Part shown: piece after piece, positions 58,155 to 64,000 of the stretch
Numbering within the stretch: position 1 is the stretch's first letter
How the letters are laid out: each line of letters starts with the position of its first letter
Origin: Rarobacter faecitabidus
Lineage (GTDB): Bacteria > Actinomycetota > Actinomycetes > Actinomycetales > Cellulomonadaceae
Length of the DNA stretch: 64,000 nt
Assembly (NCBI RefSeq): GCF_006716265.1
Contig: NZ_VFOS01000001.1
Coordinates: forward strand, 620,001 to 684,000
Direction of reading: 5' to 3'
Notes under the pieces: generated by a model
What the model was told of the DNA's origin: nothing
Seen by the model: the letters and a program-made list of their open reading frames with translations, nothing else
The model's database searches: none
Translations under genes and position numbers: made by a program

Positions 58155-58829
58155 ATGTCTCAGGCCGAATGGCTCGCCGCCGCCAGCAGGACCTCGACGG
58201 CCGAGTACGGCGGCTTCATCGGCTGGTTCCTCGACACGATGTCCTCCCTCGGCGAGGTCGGCGTGGGAGTGGCGGTGCTGGCTGAGACGTTCTTCCCGCC
58301 GATTCCCTCCGAGATCGTACTTCCGACCGCTGGTTACCTCGCGCACGACGGCCGGATGTCCCTGTGGCTCGCGTGGCTACTGGCCACTCTCGGCGGGCTT
58401 ATAGGCTCGTGGGGCTGGTACGCGATCGGCGCGGCGCTGGGGCGCGATCGCACGCGCAGGATCTTCGGCAAGGTGCCGCTACTCGAATTCGAGGACTTCG
58501 ACAAGGCCGAGGCCTTCTTCGCCAGGTGGGGCACTACTGCGATCCTGGTGGGACGTTGCGTGCCCATCGTGCGCTCCCTGATCTCCATCCCCGCGGGCAT
58601 CGAGCGTATGCGGCTGTGGCAGTTCACCCTATACACGTCCCTGGGAACGGCCATCTGGAACGCCATCTGGATCGGCCTGGGGTTCGCCCTGGGGCCGGCA
58701 GTTCAGCCCGTGCTCGACCGCTGGCATTCCGCGCTGTCGAACATCGTGATCGCCATAGTCCTGGGGGCCGTGCTCTGGTTCGTCGTCAAGCGCGTCGTCA
58801 AGCGCCGCCGGGCGTCGGCCGAGGGCTGA
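58155..58829 (+). CDS. DedA family membrane protein
   Basis: 224 residues, DedA/SNARE-associated domain. GVAVLAETFFPPIPSEIVLP is the acidic FxExxxPxxPxE re-entrant motif, FFARWGTTAILVGRCVPIVR with the GRFxPxxR-like signature follows, and LYTSLGTAIWNAIWIGLGFA completes it. Such proteins flip undecaprenyl phosphate or phospholipids. AGGAG lies before the ATG at 58155. It directly follows the GDPD gene on the same strand. Confidence 0.93.
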   Translation: MSQAEWLAAASRTSTAEYGGFIGWFLDTMSSLGEVGVGVAVLAETFFPPIPSEIVLPTAGYLAHDGRMSLWLAWLLATLGGLIGSWGWYAIGAALGRDRTRRIFGKVPLLEFEDFDKAEAFFARWGTTAILVGRCVPIVRSLISIPAGIERMRLWQFTLYTSLGTAIWNAIWIGLGFALGPAVQPVLDRWHSALSNIVIAIVLGAVLWFVVKRVVKRRRASAEG

Positions 58830-58861
58830 TCCCTCGGAAGGATATGGCCGGGCCGCCGACA

Positions 58862-58867
58862 TAGACT
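58862..58867 (+). promoter_or_regulatory. -10 box of a leaderless MFS promoter
   Basis: TAGACT lies 6 nt before the GTG at 58874, with no ribosome-binding site. Confidence 0.55.
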
Positions 58868-58873
58868 GATGCG

Positions 58874-60334
58874 GTGCCCCAAACCGCTGCGCTGACATCG
58901 TCTCAGCAATGGCGCGCATTCTGGGTGGCCGCGAGTGTGGCAGCCATGACAATCCTCGACCTGAGCAAGGTCAATGTTACGCTGCCCTCGATCGAGCAAT
59001 CCTTCGGTGCGTCGTCGAGTTCCCTCCAACTCATCGTGTCGGGCTACGTGCTGACCTTCGGCCTCACTCTCGTCCCGATGGGACGGCTCGGCGATCAGAC
59101 GTCGCGCAAGCGGCTCTTCCTGATCGGCCTGTCGCTGTTCGCCCTGACGAGTGCGGCCTGCGCCCTTGCGCCGAGCGAGGAGTTCCTGCTGGTCGCGCGC
59201 CTGGTCCAGGGTGTCGCGGCAGGGATTCAGATGCCGCAGGTGGTCGGCACGATTCAGCGGATATTCCAGGGCGAGGCGCGCGGGCGGGCGTTCGGGCTCT
59301 TCGGTTCCGTCATCGGCGTCTCCACTGCGTTCGGGCCGACGCTTGGTGGTCTGATGATCGCCCTCGGTGGCGCTCAGAACGGCTGGCGATGGGTGTTCTG
59401 GCTCAACGTGCCACTGTGCATCGCGATCATGATCTGTGTGCTCGTCTTCCTGCCCACCACGCAGACTGGGGCACGGCAGTCGCTGTCGCTCGACCCCGTG
59501 GGGATCCTGCTGTTCGGTTGCGCCGTCATGGCGCTGATGGTCCCGTTCCTGCTCACCACCGGCGGGGGCGGCGACAATCCGCTTCGCTGGTGGCTCCTGA
59601 TCGCCTGCGCGATCTTCGCCGCAGCCTTCGTCTGGTGGGAATCGCGGTATGCGCTCAGCGGCAGGGCTCCGCTCATTCCGCTCAAGCTGTTCCGCATCCC
59701 TTCCTTCCGCAACGGGACGCTCGTCATCGCCGCCTACTTTTCCGCCATCCCGGCGATGTTTCTCCTTACGACCCTGTTCCTCCAGATCGGAGCCGGAATC
59801 GAGCCGGTTTACGCGGGCATGGTGAGCATCGGCTTCGCGCTGACGAGCGCGTTCACCGCCTGGTGGGGCGGGCGACTAGTTGCCAAGCGAGGCCGGGCCG
59901 TGGTCGTCGTGGGGCTGACGATCATCCTGACGGCCACGATTCTCCTTCATGCGGTTGCGCGATATGCCACCGTCCAGCACGTGGAATGGTTCATGGCGGC
60001 CGCGATGGTGCTAGCCGGAGCGGGCGGCGGATTCGTGGTGGCACCCAACCAGGCGCTCACGCTGGGCCATGTGCCGGTGCGCGATGGCGGTCTCGCCGGG
60101 TCGGTCGGCCAACTCGGCCAGCGCATCGGCACGGCAATCGGCACCGCCGTCGCGCTGTCCTTGTTCTATGCCACCATCAACCGCGCGCACGGTTCGGCAG
60201 AGCTCGACTTCGCGGTTTACCGAGACGGCTTCGGGGTCGCGATGACCGCCGTGAGTGCCTTTCTCTTCGTCGCGCTGCTGCTGGCGCTCGCGGACCTTCA
60301 CGCGCGGCGGCGAGCGGCTGCGGCTGGATCGTAG
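58874..60334 (+). CDS. MFS transporter of the DHA2 (14-TM) drug exporter family
   Basis: 486 residues with about 14 hydrophobic helices. The motif A region is seen in PMGRLGDQTSRKRLFLIGLS and motif C in GSVIGVSTAFGPTLGGLM (ending in GP-TLGG). VNVTLPSIEQSFGASSSSLQ is the DHA2 N-terminal signature. It probably expels drugs or dyes by proton antiport. Unlike the MFS half-gene at 44114-45001 it is complete. Confidence 0.92.
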   Translation: MPQTAALTSSQQWRAFWVAASVAAMTILDLSKVNVTLPSIEQSFGASSSSLQLIVSGYVLTFGLTLVPMGRLGDQTSRKRLFLIGLSLFALTSAACALAPSEEFLLVARLVQGVAAGIQMPQVVGTIQRIFQGEARGRAFGLFGSVIGVSTAFGPTLGGLMIALGGAQNGWRWVFWLNVPLCIAIMICVLVFLPTTQTGARQSLSLDPVGILLFGCAVMALMVPFLLTTGGGGDNPLRWWLLIACAIFAAAFVWWESRYALSGRAPLIPLKLFRIPSFRNGTLVIAAYFSAIPAMFLLTTLFLQIGAGIEPVYAGMVSIGFALTSAFTAWWGGRLVAKRGRAVVVVGLTIILTATILLHAVARYATVQHVEWFMAAAMVLAGAGGGFVVAPNQALTLGHVPVRDGGLAGSVGQLGQRIGTAIGTAVALSLFYATINRAHGSAELDFAVYRDGFGVAMTAVSAFLFVALLLALADLHARRRAAAAGS

Positions 60335-60449
60335 GCTCGGCGCGAGCCGAGCCCGCCGACGTGGCGCGCTGCCGCAGATGTGCCATAGTCGAAGTGTCCG
60401 TATCGTCCGGATCCATTTCGTCCGGGCCGGCGCAAACATGGAGGCACAC

Positions 60450-60872
60450 ATGGTTAACAGCAAAGCAAGCGTGACATGGAACGGCGCGCTGTCCGATGGG
60501 CACGGCGAGGTGCGGCTCGACAGTTCGGGTGCGGCAACTCTGCCCGTGAACTGGCGGGCGCGGTCGCAGGGGTCGGACAGCGTGACCACGCCGGAGGAAC
60601 TGCTGGGCGCCGCGCACGCCGCGTGCTTCGCCATGGCGCTCAGCCACGCACTCGAGGGCAATGGCACCCCGCCCACGCAACTCGACGTCACGGCCAGCGT
60701 CGGTTTCACCCCCGGAGTGGGGATCACCGGAAGCCACCTCACGCTCCGGGCGCAGATTCCGGGCTTGGACGAGGCCTCCTTCGAGCGCTTCGTCGACGAG
60801 GCCAAGGAGGGCTGTCCCGTATCCGTCGCCCTTTCTGGTATCGAGATCACGCTCGACGCGACACTGGCGTAG
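60450..60872 (+). CDS. OsmC/Ohr family peroxiredoxin
   Basis: 140 residues. OsmC-type thiol peroxidase that reduces organic hydroperoxides. The two redox cysteines are in AAHAACFAMALSHALEG and FVDEAKEGCPVSVAL. ATG at 60450 has GGAGG 6 nt upstream and is preferred over the in-frame ATG at 60438, which overlaps the ribosome-binding site. No OhrR-type regulator is adjacent. Confidence 0.92.
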   Translation: MVNSKASVTWNGALSDGHGEVRLDSSGAATLPVNWRARSQGSDSVTTPEELLGAAHAACFAMALSHALEGNGTPPTQLDVTASVGFTPGVGITGSHLTLRAQIPGLDEASFERFVDEAKEGCPVSVALSGIEITLDATLA

Positions 60873-60890
60873 CGTACGTCCCATTCACCG

Positions 60891-60946
60891 CTTAGCGGCT
60901 CGGCGTCCGACCCTGGTGAACCTGGGCGGGGCGGCGAGCCGCTAAG
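60891..60946. repeat. 12-bp perfect inverted repeat with 32-nt loop between osmC and pfkA
   Basis: CTTAGCGGCTCG and CGAGCCGCTAAG. It could terminate osmC or act as an operator for pfkA; a -10 box TAGGTT follows at 60948-60953. Confidence 0.65.
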
Positions 60947-60947
60947 T

Positions 60948-60953
60948 TAGGTT
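60948..60953 (+). promoter_or_regulatory. Candidate -10 box of pfkA
   Basis: TAGGTT directly after the inverted repeat; transcript start near 60960 and a leader of about 65 nt. Confidence 0.45.
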
Positions 60954-61024
60954 ATGCGGGAGCCAGGGCGGCGCCGGCCATGACCGCCTGGACGGCCATG
61001 GGACACGCGAAAGAGGGTGGCGAA

Positions 61025-62149
61025 ATGAGCGCGAAGAAGGTCGGAATCCTCACGGCGGGCGGCGACAGTCCCGGATTGAACGCCGCGATACGGGGCTTCG
61101 GGAAAACCGCCGTCGGGCACTACCACATGGACCTCATCGGCTACCGCGACGGTATCACCGGGCTCGTCCAGGATCGGCACGAGCCGCTCACCGGAAGCAC
61201 CCTATCGGGCATCCTGACGGTGGGTGGCACGATTCTCGGCACGTCGCGCGACAAGGTGCACCGCTTTGCGACGCCCGACGGTGTGGTCGACATGGTTCCC
61301 ACCGTCGTCGAGAACTATCAGCGCGAGGGACTCGACGCGCTGATCATGCTCGGTGGAGGCGGCACCGCCAAGAACGCGAAACGACTTGTCGATGCGGGAC
61401 TCAACGTGATCCACCTGCCCAAGACCATCGACAACGACATCGCCGAGACCGACACGACCTTCGGCTTCGCCACGGCGATGGAGATCGCCACCGACGCCAT
61501 CGACCGTGTGCACTCGACCGCGCACAGCCACCACCGCATCATCCTCACCGAGATCATGGGGCACCGGGCCGGGTGGCTCACGCTCGGCGCGGGCATCGCT
61601 GGCGGGGCCGATATCATCCTGATCCCCGAGATTCCCTACACCGTCGAATCCGTGGCCGCCACAATCAGGGAGCGCACCAAGCGCGGATCGAGTTTCTCCG
61701 TCGTGGCCGTGGCCGAGGGCGCCCGCGACATCCACGACACGGCCGACTACGAGGCCGCCCGCCTCCTGGTCAAGGCGGCCAAGACGCCAGAGCAGCAGCG
61801 CGCGGCCAAAGTCCACCTGCGGAACGTCGAGGACCTGCAGCGCGAGCACACCTTCAAGCTCGCGCGCGAGCTGGAGGCCGCCACAGGACTCGAGGCGCGC
61901 GTCACAATCCTCGGCTACGTACAGCGCGGAGGCTCTCCCTCGGCCGCGGACAGGATGCTGGCGACTCGCCTAGGCGCGGCGGCGGCCGATCTGGTCGCGG
62001 ACGGGGAGTTCGGCGTGATGGTCGCGTCGCACGGCGAAGAAGCGGTTCCCGTCCCGCTCGACAGGGTTGCCGGCAAGACGAAGCTCGTCCCGCCGGACCA
62101 CGCCTGGGTGCAGGCCGCGCGCAAGGTCGGAACCGGCCTCGGCGATTAG
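61025..62149 (+). CDS. pfkA: 6-phosphofructokinase
   Basis: 374 residues; phosphorylates fructose 6-phosphate in glycolysis. [18 protein letters not shown] is the N-terminal nucleotide loop, [15 protein letters not shown] the second, [18 protein letters not shown] the catalytic TIDND motif, and [20 protein letters not shown] binds the sugar. The pair G in GGGGT with K in PKTIDND matches actinobacterial group III PFKs, which use ATP although the Lys is shared with PPi enzymes; this is inferred from the motif. GGGTGG precedes the ATG at 61025. Confidence 0.95.
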   Translation: MSAKKVGILTAGGDSPGLNAAIRGFGKTAVGHYHMDLIGYRDGITGLVQDRHEPLTGSTLSGILTVGGTILGTSRDKVHRFATPDGVVDMVPTVVENYQREGLDALIMLGGGGTAKNAKRLVDAGLNVIHLPKTIDNDIAETDTTFGFATAMEIATDAIDRVHSTAHSHHRIILTEIMGHRAGWLTLGAGIAGGADIILIPEIPYTVESVAATIRERTKRGSSFSVVAVAEGARDIHDTADYEAARLLVKAAKTPEQQRAAKVHLRNVEDLQREHTFKLARELEAATGLEARVTILGYVQRGGSPSAADRMLATRLGAAAADLVADGEFGVMVASHGEEAVPVPLDRVAGKTKLVPPDHAWVQAARKVGTGLGD

Positions 62150-62173
62150 ATTGACGCGAGGTGGCCGGCACGT

Positions 62174-62194
62174 GAAAGCCTGTCGAAGGCTTTC
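62174..62194 (+). terminator. Hairpin after pfkA
   Basis: GAAAGCC-TGTCGAA-GGCTTTC, a perfect 7-bp stem 25 bp after the pfkA stop. Confidence 0.6.
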
Positions 62195-62226
62195 CAAATC
62201 GCTGTAATTCCAACAAATTACCGTGC

Positions 62227-62232
62227 CAGAAT
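62227..62232 (+). promoter_or_regulatory. Possible -10 box of the CBS-GGDEF gene
   Basis: CAGAAT lies 6 nt before the GTG at 62239, a near match to the leaderless pattern. Confidence 0.3.
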
Positions 62233-62238
62233 TGCGGC

Positions 62239-63183
62239 GTGATTAAAGATTTGGCGCTAGCGGCGGATCGGCTCGCGGCGGTGGAGACCGCCGCCAAGAT
62301 TCGTGCTCTGGCGGACGTCGCCCGTCCGATCCTGACGATCGAGTCCACGGTGCTCGTGAGCGAACTGGAGGTCATGTTCCGGGACGAGTCGATCCATGCC
62401 GTCGTAGTCAACGATTCCGCTGAGGGCCGGATCGGGCTCATCACGCGCGCCATGTACGGGGCGGCGCTCACCGGCAGGCTCGGCTATGGGCGCGCTGTCC
62501 ACCTGCGCCGCGCGGCGGGCGAGCTCGCCGACTATAAGGCGCTGGTGCTACCGCCCGGCACGAGCATCGCCGACGCCGCGACCCGCGCGATGGATCGTTC
62601 GCGCAAGCGTCGATACGATCCGATCCTGGTTTCGGATACCGAATGGCGGGTCGCGGAGACGGGGGACGTCACCAAGGCGCTCGTCTCCGCGCTCGCGTCG
62701 CGTTCGGTCAAGGACGCCCTCACTGCGCTTCCGACCAGAACCGCGCTGCTCTATGGGCTGGCCCGCAGGTGCGAGCGGGCGCAGGGGGGACGGGCGCGGA
62801 TCGCCCTCGTGCTCATCCGCGTACGGGGGATCGGCAAGATCAACGCGCAATACGGCCAGAACGGCGGCGACACGATTCTGCAGGCAGTGGGACGCCGGCT
62901 GGAGGCCACGCGCGCACCCGGAATGGACTGCTTCCGCGTTTCCGGGCGTGTGTTCGCGATCGTCACAACGCTTCCGCCGCTGGAAGAGGTCACCGTGGTT
63001 GCATCGGTTGACGCTATCCGCGAGACGCACTTGCGGGCATTGGCGCCGACAGAGCCGGGCATTCCCACGTCGATCTGGCCGGGCTTCGACTCGGGAGCGG
63101 GCTTCACGGACGCCAACGTCAGGACGGCGGACGACCTGTTGCGCACCGCCGAACTTAGGCTCCGGGCTGCACGAAAGAGATAG
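62239..63183 (+). CDS. CBS-domain protein with degenerate GGDEF domain
   Basis: 314 residues. Residues about 25-160 resemble a CBS pair (ILTIESTVLVSELEVMFRDE, then LVLPPGTSIADAATRAMDRS). Residues about 160-310 follow the GGDEF fold: DALTALPTRTALLYGLARR stands for the usual LTGLPNR, IALVLIRVRGIGKINAQYGQ, GGDTILQAVGRRL, but the active loop reads FRVSGRVFAIV in place of GGDEF. It therefore cannot make cyclic di-GMP and may sense nucleotides instead. Its 3' end overlaps the convergent pxpC gene by 29 bp. Confidence 0.8.
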   Translation: MIKDLALAADRLAAVETAAKIRALADVARPILTIESTVLVSELEVMFRDESIHAVVVNDSAEGRIGLITRAMYGAALTGRLGYGRAVHLRRAAGELADYKALVLPPGTSIADAATRAMDRSRKRRYDPILVSDTEWRVAETGDVTKALVSALASRSVKDALTALPTRTALLYGLARRCERAQGGRARIALVLIRVRGIGKINAQYGQNGGDTILQAVGRRLEATRAPGMDCFRVSGRVFAIVTTLPPLEEVTVVASVDAIRETHLRALAPTEPGIPTSIWPGFDSGAGFTDANVRTADDLLRTAELRLRAARKR

Positions 63184-64000
63184 CGGAGGGCTCGAATCGG
63201 ACGCGCGCTCCGGCGGGCAGCTGACCGATCCGCGGGAGATCCGTGGTCGCCACGCATGCGATAACCGGATATCCGCCCGTCGTCGGGTGGTTGGTTCCGA
63301 AGACCAGCGGCGCGCCGCTCGGCGGAACCTGAATCGCCCCGGCCACCAGCCCTTCGCTGGCGAGCTCGGCATCAGCGTAGCGATCCGCCCGCGGCAGCGG
63401 TTCCTCGCCGCGTAGCCTGACGCCGACGCGATTCGATTCTGGCGTCACCTCCCATTCCCGGCCGGTGAGTAGCTCCCAGGCGTGACGCGTGAACCAATTC
63501 GCCCTGGGCCCGGGGGAGATCCGGAGAGTCACCAGATCACCTGGCGCCGGGTACGGGCCGGTCGGGACAGCCTCCTCTGCGACGGAGAATGGCGCTCTGC
63601 CCGCGCTCGCTACGTCGTCGCCCGGGCGCAACGGCCGTGGACCGAGGTCGCTCAGCGCGTCGAACGAACGCGAGTCCAGGACGCGCGGGACGGCGACGCC
63701 GCCGCGCACCGCGACGTAGATCCGCGCCCCCATTGCCGGCATCGCCAGATGGAGCGAGTCCCCGGGAACTAGCAGAAGGGGACGCGCCGGATCCGCCTCT
63801 GCTCCGTTCACGGTCACTCTGCCGCGCGCCCCCGAGACGGCGACGACCGTGCGCCGGCGGGCAGATAGGGAGATCCCGCCGACGGTCTCCAGCGCAGCCG
63901 ATGCGGGCGCATTGCCAACGAGCCGGTTGGCCGCATGTAGTGACCCGGGATCCGCCGCTCCTCCCGGGGACACCGCCCAGCCGAGCCGTCCCGGGCGTCC
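63155..64000 (-). CDS. pxpC: 5-oxoprolinase subunit C / biotin-dependent carboxyltransferase family protein, partial
   Basis: The frame is open to the window edge, so the N terminus lies outside. GRPGRLGWAVSPGGAADPGS matches the family start (LGRPGxxxxGVPxSGAxD). ISPGPRANWFTRHAWELLTG and WEVTPESNRVGVRLRGEEPL, and ATTDLPRIGQLPAGARVRFE near the end, are KipA/PxpC signatures. With PxpA and PxpB (probably upstream of the window edge) it hydrolyses 5-oxoproline with ATP. GTG at 63973 is internal to the conserved part and is not the start. It overlaps the CBS-GGDEF gene tail to tail by 29 bp. Confidence 0.9.
   Translation of the reverse strand, partial: GRPGRLGWAVSPGGAADPGSLHAANRLVGNAPASAALETVGGISLSARRRTVVAVSGARGRVTVNGAEADPARPLLLVPGDSLHLAMPAMGARIYVAVRGGVAVPRVLDSRSFDALSDLGPRPLRPGDDVASAGRAPFSVAEEAVPTGPYPAPGDLVTLRISPGPRANWFTRHAWELLTGREWEVTPESNRVGVRLRGEEPLPRADRYADAELASEGLVAGAIQVPPSGAPLVFGTNHPTTGGYPVIACVATTDLPRIGQLPAGARVRFEPSAISFVQPGA

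Noticed and set aside
1-64000. CRISPR arrays, rRNA genes, intact transposons or prophage
   Set aside because: No regularly spaced repeats of CRISPR size, no rRNA sequence and no complete IS with both ends were seen.

Overview
The window is a 64 kb piece of a high-GC actinobacterial chromosome. The evidence is conserved gene order and characteristic families: a coaD / SepIVA-like / DUF177 / rpmF / rnc / mutM block, an rplU-rpmA-obg-proB-proA-small membrane protein-nadD-rsfS block, cydABDC, an RNase E/G with long low-complexity arms, and a group III-like phosphofructokinase. Many genes have a TAnnnT -10 box 6-7 nt before an ATG or GTG and no ribosome-binding site, which indicates extensive leaderless transcription, a known actinobacterial trait. 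The style suggests Actinomycetales/Micrococcales relatives; the species is not determined.

Layout. 1-7.4 kb: end of recG, rsmD flanked by two copies of an unusual hairpin repeat, an FMN reductase, a GNAT enzyme, then coaD, a SepIVA-like septal protein, DUF177, L32, RNase III and MutM. 7.4-19.4 kb: RidA and a divergent mini-HTH protein, an orphan LuxR-type response regulator, a secreted GH76-like mannanase with a LacI-type operator, and the cytochrome bd operon cydABDC with a GAF histidine kinase as its last gene. 19.7-31.4 kb: RNase E (behind a coupled upstream ORF), an AEC carrier, an AbiEi-like antitoxin under a 45-bp perfect palindrome, ribosomal proteins L21/L27, Obg, a nitroreductase and proline synthesis (proB, proA). 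31.5-37.9 kb: a 50-aa membrane protein, nadD, a TM-anchored protein with repeated PLTRREL motifs, rsfS, a phosphatase, and an ABC-F ATPase preceded by a possible three-codon leader peptide.

38.0-45.0 kb is an accessory segment that begins at tRNA-Ala(GGC). It holds a broken RhuM gene fused to the tail of a small hydrophobic protein, a coupled three-TM membrane protein, ISL3 and IS256 transposase remnants, a lipoprotein behind the decayed head of an Rhs-like secreted toxin, an intact RecQ-phosphoribosyltransferase fusion and half of an MFS pump.

45-64 kb returns to chromosomal genes: arsenate reductase, alkylation repair (ogt, alkD-like, mpg), an aminotransferase class IV enzyme, a copper locus (DUF6153-like protein, Cys/His-rich small ORF, CueP), an alpha/beta-hydrolase membrane protein, thioredoxin/DUF4395, a TipA-type MerR regulator, an oxidoreductase/VOC dioxygenase operon under a striking double dyad, a secreted GDPD-domain protein, DedA, a DHA2 pump, OsmC, pfkA, a CBS-degenerate GGDEF protein and the end of pxpC.

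The most promising leads for undescribed biology are the palindrome-controlled AbiEi-like gene, the hairpin repeats around rsmD, the Cys/His-rich small ORF before cueP, the toxin/immunity remnants behind tRNA-Ala, the uORFs of rne and the ABC-F gene, and the double dyad at 54.4 kb.
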